Shown: piece by piece, positions 35,501 to 46,649 of the stretch
How the letters are laid out: each line of letters starts with the position of its first letter
Numbering within the stretch: position 1 is the stretch's first letter
Source of the DNA: Calendula officinalis
Taxonomy: Eukaryota; Streptophyta; Magnoliopsida; Asterales; Asteraceae
Assembly: GCA_963853835.1 (NCBI GenBank)
Contig: OY970820.1
Span: forward strand, 43,684,907-43,748,906
Direction: 5' to 3'
DNA: 64,000 nt
Notes under the pieces: generated by a model
What the model saw: the letters and a program-made list of their open reading frames with translations, nothing else
The model's database searches: none
Told to the model about the DNA's origin: nothing
Program-made: the position numbers and the translations under genes

Positions 35501-38178
35501 CTATCAAGACAAAGAACCACCACAGTTTATTGCTCTGTTTCAACCTATGGTTGTTTTCAAGGTACTTTTATAACATTTTCTATGATTTTGAATTTGAATT
35601 TATTTATTTAATTCAATAACAATTAATAATATATTTAATACGGTTTTTATGTTAATAGGGTGGAATAAGTGCCAGTTATAAAGCCTCCATTGCTGACAAA
35701 ACTGATGAAACTTATAGTCCTGATAGTACTTCAATTATTCGCATTTTGGGAACTGCAGTGCATAATAATAAAGCTATGCAGATTGATCCGGTACATATTA
35801 TTTTTTAACTTTTTTTTAACCATAATTTTTATAATTTTTATTTAAAATAATGGGAATTATTCAAATTAAAAATTCCGAAAACACCATTTATCTTAAAATT
35901 TTAAAATTACGAGTGGTAATTATTAAAATTTTAAACAACAAAAACACATTCAAAACATTGTATCCCACATTTTATCTGCGTCTGATTATTCAAAATCACT
36001 TACAAAACGCTCATCCAAACACCCCATAACAAGATTATACACTTGACAAATATAATTTTATTTATATAATTTAATTATATAAATTATTTCAGGTGCCATC
36101 ATCTTTAAATACAAACGAATGCTTTGTTATATATTCGGGCTCTCATTTATACATCTGGCAAGGAACCCAAAGTACTTATGAACAGCAACAATGGGCCGCC
36201 AAAATTGCTGACTTTTTAAGGGTATGCATTTTTAGTAATTTTATTATTTAATACTTTATATTTAGTTTTATATGTAATTTTATTTATTTATTTTTTTAAA
36301 TTTCAGCCCGGTGTAACAGCAAAATATCAGAAAGAAGGAACAGAAAGCGCGACTTTTTGGCTCGGGTTCGGAGGGAAAGATGAAATTTCTAGCCATAAAA
36401 CATCACTTGAGATCATTAGAGATCCACATTTGTTTGCATTCTCACTCACTAAAGGTTAAATAATATATTATTTATTTATTTAATTTAAATTAATATTTTC
36501 TTGGTGGATTTAAGCTCTCTGACTAACTTTGTTGTTACAATTTCTGGGATTTTCAGGAAAATTTGAGGTGTGTATGGAGTTTTTTTTGTATATTATATTT
36601 GTTTGGTTTAGTTATATATCTGTGTGACGAATATTTAAATTTATTTTTTATTTTTATCTATGAAAGTTTGAAGAAGTTTTCAACTTTGATCAAGATGATT
36701 TGTTGCCTGAGGATATCTTCATATTAGATACACATGCTGAGGTGTTCGTTTGGATTGGTCAAGCTGTTGACATTAAAGAGAAGAGAATTGCTCTTGATTT
36801 TGGCCAGGTAAACGGGCGGGTTGCCTCAAACGGGTCGGGTCGGCCAGAGCACCTTTAATTCAAAATTTCCAATTTTTTTTTTATATAAAATAGTTGGTGT
36901 TAGTATGTCAGATATGATTATGAAAATTAAATTATCTTAGTAACAATCTAGCTTTTTTATGCATTAAAAATACACTTTGGACGACTTTTGGCCCGTTAGA
37001 AATCAAACATAACCTAAATTGAAAAAATTCACAAATTAACGGGTCAAAAGTTGGATGGGGTTGATCATAATACTTCTAGTAAAAATAAAAATAAATATAA
37101 AAATTAGTTTTTTCTTAATAATTAGTATTAGTATATCAAATATGATTATAGAAAGTACTATTTTAATAATAGTCTAGTTTTTTATGCATTAAAAGTACAC
37201 TTTGGAGTTTGGATAACCAAATTGACCAATTCACATGTTAAATTTAACCGTATTATGTTATATTTGCATGAATTTGATTTCAGAAATACATAAAATGGGC
37301 CGAAAATATGGACGGGCTTTCCCCACAAGTGGCATTATACAAAGTTCCAGAAGGAAACGAGCCCGCCTTTTTCACAACATATTTTTCATGGGATCCTACA
37401 AAACCATTAGTATGATGATATATTTAATTTTTTATTTATTTAGATTTTTATTTATTTTGTTAATGAAATAGATTCACGGGAACGCATTCCAAAAGAAGGT
37501 TGAAATACTGTTTGGAGCAGGCCGTGAGGTAACTTTTGTGTAATGGTATTATTGACTAGGGTTGACTATTTGTTGACTTTTGGTGTGAACATAATATAAT
37601 TAATAATAGCACAAAGGGCCAAGTGGCGGTGGTGGGCAGAGACGGGCGGCAGTTGCTGCGTTATCCGGTGTTCTCACTGATGAAAAGACCAAAGAGCCCT
37701 CCCCTGTTGCCTCACCTGGTAACTAACTAACTATTTTTTAAATTAAAAAAATATGAGTAATAATAATATTATATTATTACAGTGAAAGAAGAAGTACCTG
37801 AACATGTGGAACCATCAGATCCAGCTGCACAAGAAGATGATGGTGAACCAAAAGTGGAAATTCACGAGGACGGAAATGGAATTTTGTCAAGTCAATCCAT
37901 TTTCACCTATGAACAAGTTAGGGTTAAGTCTGAAAACCCTGCTCCTCAAATTGATCTTAAAAGGAGAGAGGTTAGTTAGTTTTCCTTTAAAACAAAAATC
38001 ATCTTTTTCTTTTTTAAAAAATCATTTTTTAATAAACAAATCTTTTTTTTTTTTTTTTTTGCAGGCTTATCTTTCAGTTGAAGAATTTGAGTCTGTGTTG
38101 GGGATGTCAAGAGAGGACTTTTATAAGCTGCCAAAATGGAAGCAAGACCAGACCAAGAAAAAAGTGGATCTCTTCTAA
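32582..38178 (+). CDS. VLN: Villin (actin-bundling, gelsolin family)
   Basis: 22 exons close exactly in phase (881 residues): 32582-32634, 32762-32861, 32947-33021, 33132-33368, 33616-33793, 33863-33995, 34230-34389, 34565-34730, 34899-35005, 35094-35237, 35319-35387, 35493-35561, 35659-35790, 36093-36221, 36307-36454, 36557-36567, 36667-36807, 37284-37409, 37472-37528, 37610-37718, 37783-37970 and 38065-38178. Villins bind, cap, sever and bundle actin filaments in a Ca2+-dependent way. Six gelsolin repeats are visible (GIEIWRIENFQPVPLPKS; YFKPCIIPLEGG; YMLDCGLEVFVWVGRA; VWFIDGGAKKPV; DTHAEVFVWIGQAVD), then a short linker and a C-terminal headpiece (YLSVEEFESVLGMSREDFYK; LPKWKQDQTKKKVDLF). 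Sequence is closest to the VLN2/VLN3 class. The linker before the headpiece is shorter than the 960-976 residue Arabidopsis members would require. Exon 16 is only 11 nt. Confidence 0.93.
36896..37206. repeat. Duplicated block in a villin intron
   Basis: Intron 17 (36808-37283) contains two diverged copies of about 80 bases, at 36896-36980 and 37128-37206, sharing TTTTTTATGCATTAAAA and TACACTTTGGA. AACGGGTCGGG-type text between them suggests a decayed element. Confidence 0.65.
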
Positions 38179-39134
38179 ACACCCAACTTTTTAAATTAAT
38201 AATTAAGCCACATAATAAACACCATTTTCAACCTTTTTTATATCATCGCGATCAATTTTATAACACATTTTCTTGATCGATATGATTATATAGAAGTTAC
38301 TACACAAGTTACTTTTCATTTGTTATTTCATAAGAGTCGTTATTTTGCCTCCTTTGAGATTTCAACCCTACAAATTTTACTTTTTTTTTAGTTGGTTTCG
38401 TGGGAGTGCAATTTGTATTCAAATGCTTTTACATAATGTATAAACATTCATTGTTTCTTATACAAATATTTATTTCAGATAATAATGTATGTGTTGATAG
38501 TGGTGTTCTGTTTTGTATACGATGATTATTTTGTTTTTTTGATTTCTCGAACATACAATAATTTGATTATTAGTACATTTGGTTGTGTGTTTAGTCAAAC
38601 TAATATGATGTTGAGGTGGCAATGGTGATCAAATTGGGTTGGGTTACATTACTACTATTCTAAATGTGCAACGGTGATCAAATGTAAGTATAACGAGTAT
38701 AATTTCATCCCGTGGGTTATAAAGTTTTACATGTACGACCATTGATATAAAATTTTGATTTGTGTAGATACAATTTATTTAAGTTAACTTAAAACTAAAG
38801 TGGTTTTACATTTGTAACTTAAAGTGTAAGAGTGTGAAGTTTCTGGTCAACCAAAAATGCCACAGATTTTTATATATCATGTTACCTATATAAAACTTTA
38901 AGTATTTTAGTATTATAAATAACATGTATAAGTGTCTTAAATAATCCGAATAAAACTATTAACCTATGTAACATTATATGTATTTTAATTTTGTTATTTT
39001 AAATATCATTTATAAATATTTAAATTTATATATTAATTATTTTTTATCAATTGACCAATCATGTTCATGTGAATAGTAAATCTAGTATGACAAATGTATT
39101 TATAGATTAATTAATGAGTATAAAATTAGTTACT
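38179..39134. other. Villin 3' flank, no gene seen
   Basis: AT-rich region holding the villin 3' UTR. No other feature recognised up to the LINE target duplication at 39135. Confidence 0.45.
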
Positions 39135-39151
39135 AATATTATTTAGTAAAA

Positions 39152-40033
39152 AAGTTATTCAAGAAATTCACGGGCCTTATGGCTGCCTCGAGGCTGCAAA
39201 TCCTACGGGGAAAACATCCGGTCCGTGGAACAATATTCGTAAAATTCAAAGATCTTCAGAAAAAAATCAACATCCCCCCTAAGATATTGGTTTCAAGAAG
39301 TTCCAAACAGTGGCGGTTCAAATATTGGGGTTAAATGGGCGATCGACCATTCAGGTTTATTCACTGTAAAGTCAATGAGGGTGGCTATCGATGAATCCTT
39401 ATTAAAAAGATCGGATAAAGGTGGCTTTCCGTGGGTCAAATGGATCCCCTCTAAAATCGGTATTTTGGCTTGGCAAACTTTTCACGGAAGACTTCCAACG
39501 AAATCTAACCTGCAAATCAGAAATATCCCGTTAATTTCGGTGGATTGCGCAATGTGTGGTTCTGAGTTGGAGACCGAGGATCACATATTCGTCTCCTGCC
39601 CGGTCTCGAGAAGCATTCTGGCCGAATTCGGACGCTGGTGGGGCGTCCCCATTGAAGGTATCAGTTCGGTTGATCAGTTGATCAATTGGGGTCGGAATCT
39701 GAATTTAAGCAAGGATAAATTTAATGCTTTTACAGCAACTTTGCAATGCGTTATGTGGTTTATTTGGAAATATCGTAACGGGAAGATTTTTGGCGCAAAA
39801 AACAGGTGGAAAGACATTCTAATTTCCAGTGAAATTCAAAGTAACTCTTTTTTTTTTGGATAAGAACAGAACGAAAAGAAATAGCTTAAATAATAGTTGG
39901 GGGCAATGGTGTAGCAATCCTATGTTGTGTTTATGATTTTATTGTTTCTCTTTTCTTTTTTGTCTAGTTTTGTTTTCTCGTTTGTAGTTTTCTAACTTCT
40001 TGCTAGTTGTTTTTAGTGAATCCGTTTAAAAAA
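39152..40033 (+). mobile_element. 5'-truncated LINE with perfect 17-bp TSD
   Basis: The 17 bases AATATTATTTAGTAAAA occur at 39135-39151 and 40034-40050. Between them lies an 882-bp remnant of a non-LTR retrotransposon whose 3' end is A-rich (TTTAAAAAAA). 5' truncation and long duplications are hallmarks of target-primed reverse transcription. The perfect duplication implies a fairly recent event. Confidence 0.92.
39375..39863 (+). pseudogene. LINE ORF2 C-terminus (RT zinc-binding domain)
   Basis: An open stretch of 162 codons matches the reverse-transcriptase zinc-binding domain (zf-RVT) at the end of plant L1 ORF2. Visible are WVKWIPSKIGILAWQTFHGR, LPTKSNLQIRNI, the CxxC of CAMCG and DHIFVSCPVSRSI, then VMWFIWKYRNGKIF. 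The reading continues upstream as VKWAIDHSGLFTVKSMR, with frame changes further 5'. Reverse transcriptase and endonuclease are missing, so the fragment cannot move by itself. Confidence 0.88.
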
Positions 40034-40050
40034 AATATTATTTAGTAAAA

Positions 40051-41031
40051 GAAATTAGAAGTAGAAGCATGTGTTTTATCCTTAAAAGCAGGAACGAAAG
40101 CCTTCAAGAAACAATAAATAACGAAAAGGAAAGACCATGCACATGCGTTTTCTAATCAACTTCGGCGTTCTCACGATTACGGTATTGACTTGTATCATTT
40201 TTTAAGACAATGATAAAATAAAATTATATTAATATTATGTTGTAATTTGATGGAGCATTGATTCACCAATAAATAAGACAACAAAATAGGATGATATATG
40301 CAAAATCCATTCAAGTATTGATAAGTTATATTTTTATCACTTAAACTTTATAATAAAAACATATTAATTTGCAAAATTCATTCAGGTGATTAAATGACAT
40401 TTCTCAAAAACTAAACAGATTAAATGACATTTCTCAAAACTAAACAGTTTGAAATCATCCAAAACTTATACAATTATACAATTACTTATAATTTCTTAAA
40501 GAAATTTATATTGAAGACATAAACTAATATTTAATTAACCTGAAATGACCCATCTAAATGTGTAGTCACCTTTAAACTTGTTATCCAGCCTGTTTGAGCG
40601 GTACAATTTGCCACCTCCACTAAAGACGTATAAAAATATAATTACGTAGCTAGTGATAATATTGTGAATTATTATTCAATTTCTTAATGAACAAGGACAA
40701 ATATTATCCCGTTGTGATTACCATTAACATTCCTTCATAAAAATAAATTAATCATATGCATGATTTGATTAATATTGCCTACATGATTGATATTCTATTT
40801 TAATAATATGATGTAATGATATGTATACTTTTATATTTAACCAACTCAATACATAATTGATTTTCTATTAATAAATTGGTCTTATAATAATTCAAACAAA
40901 ATGTCTTTTTTCACATGGGCCAATCATTTTCCACATTTTAGTAATACTTGGAATGAAACAATGACATCTTTTTCAAGCTTCTATTATAGCTTCTCTAATT
41001 AAAAAAAATAGTAATATAAACATGATTGATT
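40051..41031. other. Intergenic, nothing identified
   Basis: AT-rich. A short tandem repetition of TTAAATGACATTTCTCAAAA occurs near 40392-40440. No gene. Confidence 0.4.
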
Positions 41032-41300
41032 TAGGGGTGATCATTTGGACTGAAAAAAAAAATCAAACCAAATAAAAAACCGATCAAAACCGAACTGTAT
41101 AAAATATGAAAACATGTTATTAGTTTGTTTTTGGTTTCGATTTTATCGGTTCGGTTGGCCCTAGGATTGGATGAGCATTTATGCTAAAAAAAGGGAACCG
41201 AACCGAAATGAACATGTAATCGATTTGGTTTTGAAAATTCACTGTTCCGGTTATGTCGGTTTCAATTCGGTTCGGAATTTGAACCGTGCTCACCCTTGCA
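41032..41300. mobile_element. hAT-like MITE
   Basis: Left end TAGGGGTGATCATTTGG and right end GTGCTCACCCTT are in the arrangement of hAT MITEs, with CCGAACCG and CGGTTCGG in the interior. A clean 8-bp duplication could not be shown, so the ends are approximate. Confidence 0.6.
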
Positions 41301-41976
41301 TTCATTACATATTAAAGATACAACTTGTTATTCAAAACTTGTAAAATGATCAATTTAGTATATTAACTTACTAATTTAATTATGATTATCAATTTCGTAC
41401 ATTGGAACATCCCTTCACTTCTTGGTTGTCCGGCTTTTTACTTATGCTGGCCGATGAGAACATACGAAGAGAAAAAGATGAGCTCTTAGCATATTTTAAT
41501 AGGATATTTAGTATTTTATATAGATATTTAATAATACTAAGATTCAAAAATTAAAGAAAAATATATTATTAATACAAGTATATCAATTAAAATATTAGTA
41601 GACGTGACAAAAATTGAAAGATATCAGTTAAATTGGCACCGTAATACATTGGTAAAAAAACTCTATTGAGCCCCACGGTTCAGAACATGTACTTTTCATT
41701 GGACTGTCAGCATTAAAAGCGACAACTAAATCTGACAACACCTAAGAAGTAAAACGACATCGTTTTCGCTGACATCAAACCTTAACGTGGATGACTATTA
41801 CTGAATCTCAGAGGGAAAAAAGAGCTATATTCATATAAATTAAATTGCAAAATGTACAAGTAACTCAAACAGCATTGTACAAAACCGTGGACAAATTCGT
41901 AAAATTCAACAAATAAAACTAACAAGTACCTTACGCTAAAAAACTTGTACTGTTTATGCTCACACCGGTCAACTGG
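41301..41976. other. Intergenic and 3' UTR of the minus-strand gene
   Basis: AT-rich, no gene; the last 150 bases probably belong to the 3' UTR of the neighbouring minus-strand gene. Confidence 0.4.
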
Positions 41977-43329
41977 TCAACAGTCCGTGTACACCGAGGC
42001 GTCTATTGAAAATGAACAAATATGCTTCATAATAACTTCATCAATATCTAAATTGCTATTTCCACTCCGTACCACTGTCATATTTGCTAATGCCACTCCA
42101 CTGAGTGAACTCGGTTCCGGTATCGACTCAGTTGAGCCGAAATTAATGCTTTTTTGCAAGAACTCATTTGCAACAAGTTGACTCAGCAGAGTCGACTCAG
42201 TGATTGTATTCTTTTTGTTATGGTGCTGACGCGTTGTTGACCGGACTATCTCCGTCAACATTGCGGCGGATAAGCGCCGTACACCACGTTCTCCGCCTAG
42301 TATCAATGCCGGGTTGATTGTTTTCCGGTGGTTTTTGTTTGTTTTCCGGTGTGGTTTGGGTGGTGGTGATGATGATAGGAAAATTGACTCGGGGGCGTGG
42401 CTTTTGACTCGGCCGAGTGGGTCTCCGAGTAGTAAAAGCTCCTTAACGTCGACGAGAATGATATGCTTGAATTTCCGGCGAACCCGACCCAAAATCATCG
42501 GGTAAGAAGCCCACCTTCTCAAACTCATCGGAACGTTGTCTAAAAACCCGGATAACGAGTTCTCCGGGTCAAGCTCGCCAATACCAAAACCAACTACCGA
42601 ACCGTAACTCGTCCGGGTCAACTCAGTGTCATTACCACCGTTAAAACTCGAATTATAGCTCTTAGCTCTGCGCCCCCAGATGGGTTCTCCTTTATCCGGT
42701 TGCTTAGCTGATTTCACAAACCGGGTCGGGTCAAAACTCGCCGGAAAGCCCACAACTTTACTCTCATTTCCCAATTCCGCTTTATACCGGTGAACGAGTC
42801 TCAAGAAAACATCATTTTCTTCACGAATTATACCATCAAAAGAATCTATCGTCGAAATCGAATTAAAGATGAACAAAAGATCCGATTTTGAAGCTAAACC
42901 CGACCGGTGGAAGCTTCTCAAGAACAATTTGAGCTCTTTCTTGGTTACGGATTCCGTCACGTGACAAATTACGAGCTCATTCATGGCGGTCGTGCCACGT
43001 GTATACAGGGTCCCTAGCCCTTGTAACGCCGGTGAATTCGATTTTGTTTTCGCCGGAAAATTGGGGTGGTGTTTTGAGAGAAACCGGCGATGAGTGGAAA
43101 TGAAATCATTGTTCGGTTCGAATGATGAGAGAGTGAAAAGAAGGAGAGTGAGGAAGATTAAAAGAGCACAAATTGAGATCGTTGATTGTGTTCTTGTGAA
43201 TATATGATTTGAATTTGTGCGTTTTAACAGGGAATTAAGTTTTGGTGATTTAAATGGTGATAATGTTGATGATGGCGTTGAAGAATTGAAGTTTTGTTCT
43301 TCCGGGAAGAAAACCAAGAAAATACCCAT
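41977..43329 (-). CDS. Plant-specific single-pass membrane protein, function unknown
   Basis: Intronless gene for 450 residues. After a serine/proline-rich start there is one hydrophobic helix at about residues 50-69 (TISICALLIFLTLLLFTLSS), which suggests a type II protein of the Golgi or ER with its C-terminus in the lumen. The lumenal part has NELVICHVTESVTKKELKLF, FLRSFHRSGLASKSDLLFIF, VFLRLVHRYKAELGNES, RRWASYPMILGRVRRKFKHI and ILVDVKELLLLGDPLGRVK. The layout recalls plant nucleotide-sugar-transferase-like proteins: LLFIF in the place of the first strand, IILVDVKE in the place of the DxD strand. A canonical DxD is not evident, so catalysis is doubtful. I believe the family carries a plant DUF number, but I will not assign one firmly. 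The start is the first ATG of the frame. Confidence 0.85.
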   Translation of the reverse strand: MGIFLVFFPEEQNFNSSTPSSTLSPFKSPKLNSLLKRTNSNHIFTRTQSTISICALLIFLTLLLFTLSSFEPNNDFISTHRRFLSKHHPNFPAKTKSNSPALQGLGTLYTRGTTAMNELVICHVTESVTKKELKLFLRSFHRSGLASKSDLLFIFNSISTIDSFDGIIREENDVFLRLVHRYKAELGNESKVVGFPASFDPTRFVKSAKQPDKGEPIWGRRAKSYNSSFNGGNDTELTRTSYGSVVGFGIGELDPENSLSGFLDNVPMSLRRWASYPMILGRVRRKFKHIILVDVKELLLLGDPLGRVKSHAPESIFLSSSPPPKPHRKTNKNHRKTINPALILGGERGVRRLSAAMLTEIVRSTTRQHHNKKNTITESTLLSQLVANEFLQKSINFGSTESIPEPSSLSGVALANMTVVRSGNSNLDIDEVIMKHICSFSIDASVYTDC

Positions 43330-43462
43330 TCCCTGTGCTCCGGGACTACCGCCGGTGCTGGTGAGCTAATTCCTGTAGTTGAATTACTATGCTTTCTTAC
43401 GTTTTTGAAGAATTGGATTCTGTGTTTGTGAGTTTTTTGTGCTTCCGACTTTGTCTATACTC

Positions 43463-43477
43463 TTTCTATAAATACGT
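43463..43477 (-). promoter_or_regulatory. Possible TATA box of the minus-strand gene
   Basis: GTATTTATAGAAAG on the minus strand, about 140 bp upstream of the start codon at 43329. This spacing suits a plant TATA box followed by a 5' UTR of about 100 bases. No experimental support. Confidence 0.4.
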
Positions 43478-44525
43478 GTGTCTAACCCTTCACTAGAAAG
43501 ATGAAAACTCAAACCTCATTTTTTGTTAACATGCTTTTGTTCTTTTAGCTTCATTAAATGGTAACAAGTTTTTCAATAAAATACTTGTATAAGGTTATAA
43601 ATAATTAAGCATTGTTAATAAAAAGTACAGAAAAATATTTGTATTTTCATGAATAAACATGTTTGAATAAAATACTAATTATATAAATAAATTTAAAACC
43701 AATTGTAATAGGCGATCTTGACCGACGATCACAACCGTGACCCCAATTACGTGATCAAAGAGGACGCGTCCGCAAGTGACTTTTCGTGTGGATATGGTCG
43801 CTCTGGTGACTATATTTTTGTGAGATGTGAATTTGGTGGATTATGTACTAGGTATTAATTATACTTTATGTTTTAACGATAAATTAACATGTGTTTGGCC
43901 ACCACTACATAAGCTTGTTATATGTTTGGTCTGGAGATGTGGCGTTAATGAGACACTTATGACTGAGCCGTATCCGAACATAGGTTTGGTCTCCATTACG
44001 ACTAGTGTAAGTCACTTAAAAATACACTATGTTGAACCCATAAGCCATATCCTAAAGCTTATACGTTTAGTTAATTTTTAAGGATCGCAAAACACTTTAT
44101 GGAAGGTCATTGATTAATTAATGTTGGGTTTGGTGCTTTTTGCCTTGATAAGAAAAAAAAGGCAAAGCATGGTTTATTTATCGGGAAAGGAAAATGTATG
44201 AGGGGTGTAAAGCTAATAATAAGTTCATGTGGGGGTTAAAGGAAACTATTCGAACTAATGGGTGGTGGTTGCGTGGGCCGTGGGGTGTCCGGTGTCGTGT
44301 GTTTGTTTGCTGGCAAGGGACGACAATAATATAGGGGCGGTGGTGGAAGTTAAAATGTACAAACGGAATTGCATAGTGTACAAGTTTCTTTTTCTTTTTG
44401 CTTTTCTTTATCTATCTAAAGTCTGAACCATGCATAGGTTAATAGTTACGGAGTACTTATTAGTTCAATTTCAACTAGATATTTTGGTAAATCTCAACTA
44501 AATACTTTGGTAATAATGAAAAACT
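43478..44525. other. Intergenic, nothing identified
   Basis: Mixed composition, no gene supported. A small open frame at 43827-44081 has no recognisable domain. Confidence 0.4.
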
Positions 44526-44565
44526 AGTAGGTTTACCTCGCGCGTTGCCGCGGGCGATTTTCATA
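44526..44565 (-). mobile_element. Possible Helitron 3' terminus
   Basis: On the minus strand a GC-rich hairpin-capable stretch (CGCCCGCGGCAACGCGCGAGG) is followed by TAAACCTACTAGT. Plant Helitrons end in a short GC hairpin and then CTRR, here CTAG before T. I could not find a matching TC start, so only the terminus is suggested. Confidence 0.35.
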
Positions 44566-44951
44566 TGATACTTAAAATAATGTTTACTGCTATCCGTTCC
44601 ACCTTAAATTCCTATTCTTAATAATTTGTATATTATAAATAATTTAAGCTGTACAATTTTTGAGGAAAAAACAAAATATTAAAACAAAGGGATTAAAATG
44701 TAAGCATTTATACTATTAAATGTAGCATTTATGTACTTTCTCTTATTTAAAATAAGTGATATATTGTTTTGGTTATTTTTTAGCCAAAAGATTATAATGA
44801 TGATTAAATTAGATTATTTATATAGTTAGTGTGAAATGAGTTACTATATTAAAGTAGATAGTCGCGGGTATGACACTCATTATTTTATGCCAAATAAAGT
44901 AAAATTTAAAGTATATCACTTATTTTGAATCACTATAAAAAGAAAAATATA

Positions 44952-45085
44952 TCACTTTTTTTTTTTTTTTGAATGGCAAATCTAATCTACTCTTAAATAA
45001 CCACCTATGTCCACTATGTGACTCGAACTCTTAACCACTAGGTTACAGGGCAAACACCTTACCGCTAGGCCATTGGCCCTTTGGT
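44952..45085 (-). mobile_element. Complete tRNA-derived SINE with 12-bp TSD
   Basis: In minus orientation: an A box TGGCCTAGCGG (45072-45062), a B box AGTTCGAGTCA (45029-45019), the family body GTAGATTAGATTTG, and a 15-base poly(A) (44970-44956). Perfect duplications AAGAAAAATATA flank it (44940-44951 and 45086-45097). It sits in a Stowaway-like AT-rich repeat with ATCACTTATTTTGAAT on both sides. The A and B boxes would allow RNA polymerase III transcription. Confidence 0.9.
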
Positions 45086-45097
45086 AAGAAAAATATA

Positions 45098-45741
45098 CGG
45101 AGTATCACTTATTTTGAATTAAAGGAAGTATTAAAGATTTGTCAAATGTTATGAGTCCAAGTCTAATTATAAATAATTTGAAATAAATTAAACATCGTTA
45201 AAAAATTTAATATTTAAAATTGTTTATTTATTTGATTGAATTAAGCCTCTCCCAACAGTGGCGCGTCACTAAACCCGTCAGTAGCGTCACATCATCACAT
45301 CCTTACCGACACGCTACTGACACGGTCGTGCCAACTATAACACATCACTAACACATCACTAACTCTTAAAATATTACATTTAACCCCCTCTACACACACA
45401 CAAAAGCTACTGACGCCCCCATCCCTCACGTCCTCACGACGACGCGTTTCTACCGACGCGGCTACCGACGCCGCGGTGCCAAAAACGTCGTTGCACGACG
45501 TGCCCTTGACGGACTAGTGACCCCACCGTTGGCATATGTCTTAGAGAATTCAAAAGATGGAAAGTCAATAAAGGCAGGCGTGCATGCGAAGAGAAGAAAT
45601 TAAAATAGTATATATATCTCTGTTCATCATACTCACAAACGAAGTTGATAAATGTATATAAGTTAATGTACAAAAAAAATTAAAACCAAGAATGCCAATT
45701 AAGCTGAAGAGATAAAATAAGGTGAAATCTGTTCTAGTAGT
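45098..45741. other. Intergenic, nothing identified
   Basis: Contains a GC-richer, repetitive patch at 45250-45500 with ACACATCACTAACAC-type and GACGCG-type words. No gene. Confidence 0.4.
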
Positions 45742-45744
45742 TTA

Positions 45745-46646
45745 GGTGCTGTTTGGTTCGCTGGAATGTAATGGAATCTGAGGGAATTGGAATCCAATTT
45801 CATCAGATTCCAGTGTTTGGTTCAAAAAAATGGATGAAATTGAATTCCTAAATGATAGAAACATTCCACCAAATGAAGGAATCTCAATTCCATCCAAATG
45901 TTGATGGAATTGAATTCCAAGGTTTGATGAAATGTTCTTTTACCACCACCGCCACCATCACCACCACCACCGCCACCACCCGCCGCCGCCGCCACCACCC
46001 GCCGCCATCAACCGCCACTGCCACCATCCACCGCCGCCACCACCAACCACCGCCCACCGCCACCGCCACCGCCACCACCACCCACCCACAACCACCACCA
46101 CCGCCACCACCACTTACCGCCACCGCCACCATCAACCACCGCCACCACCACCCACCACAACCACCACCAACCACCACCACCACTTACCGCCACCGCCACC
46201 ATCCACCACCGCCACCAACAACCACCGCCACCCACCACCACCACCACCACCATCCACCGCCACCACCACCACCACCCACCACCAACACCGCCACCACCAT
46301 AACCACCATAACCACCACCGCCACCACCACCACCACCCACCGCCGCCTCCGCCACAACCTCGACCACCGCCGCCACCGCCGCCGCCGCCACCGCCACCAT
46401 TACCCAACGCCTCCACCACCCACCATCACCACCACCCACCAACCACTACTAGTAATAAGGGTAAATTCGTCATTTTAGATAATTTCAATTCCAATTCAAG
46501 TCAACCAAACAGAATATTGAATTGGATTCCAATTCCCTTCCATGCCAACCAAACAGACTATGGAATTGGATTCCAATTCCCGACAGATTCCAATTCCTTC
46601 TTAGATTCCAATTCCATCAAAAACATTCTGCGAACCAAACACCACC
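45745..46646. mobile_element. Tourist-like (PIF/Harbinger) MITE with microsatellite core
   Basis: Ends GGTGCTGTTTGGTTCGC and, on the other strand, GGTGGTGTTTGGTTCGC, flanked by TTA at 45742-45744 and 46647-46649, the PIF/Harbinger target. Outer parts repeat GGAATTGGAATCC/GATTCCAATTCC. The centre is about 500 bases of CCN trinucleotides. The non-coding ends are typical; the size (902 bp) is inflated by the core. Confidence 0.88.
45941..46449. repeat. About 500 bp of (CCA/CCG)-type trinucleotide repeat
   Basis: Imperfect CCACCGCCACCA units run for about 500 bases with occasional AAC and ACC breaks. The minus strand is correspondingly GGTGGCGGTGG, a G-quadruplex-prone composition. Long open frames here (His/Pro/Thr-rich, or Gly/Trp/Val-rich on the minus strand) are by-products of the repeat, not genes. 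Confidence 0.93.
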
Positions 46647-46649
46647 TTA

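Noticed and set aside
41024..41310. 8-bp target duplication for the hAT-like MITE at 41032
   Set aside because: Best candidate (GATTGATT against CATTCATT) matches only six of eight with an offset, so it is not claimed.
43827..44081. 84-codon intergenic frame
   Set aside because: No recognisable features and unremarkable composition.
45019..45072. tRNA gene
   Set aside because: A and B boxes are present, but no cloverleaf closes and the unit has a poly(A) tail and target duplications, so it is a SINE.
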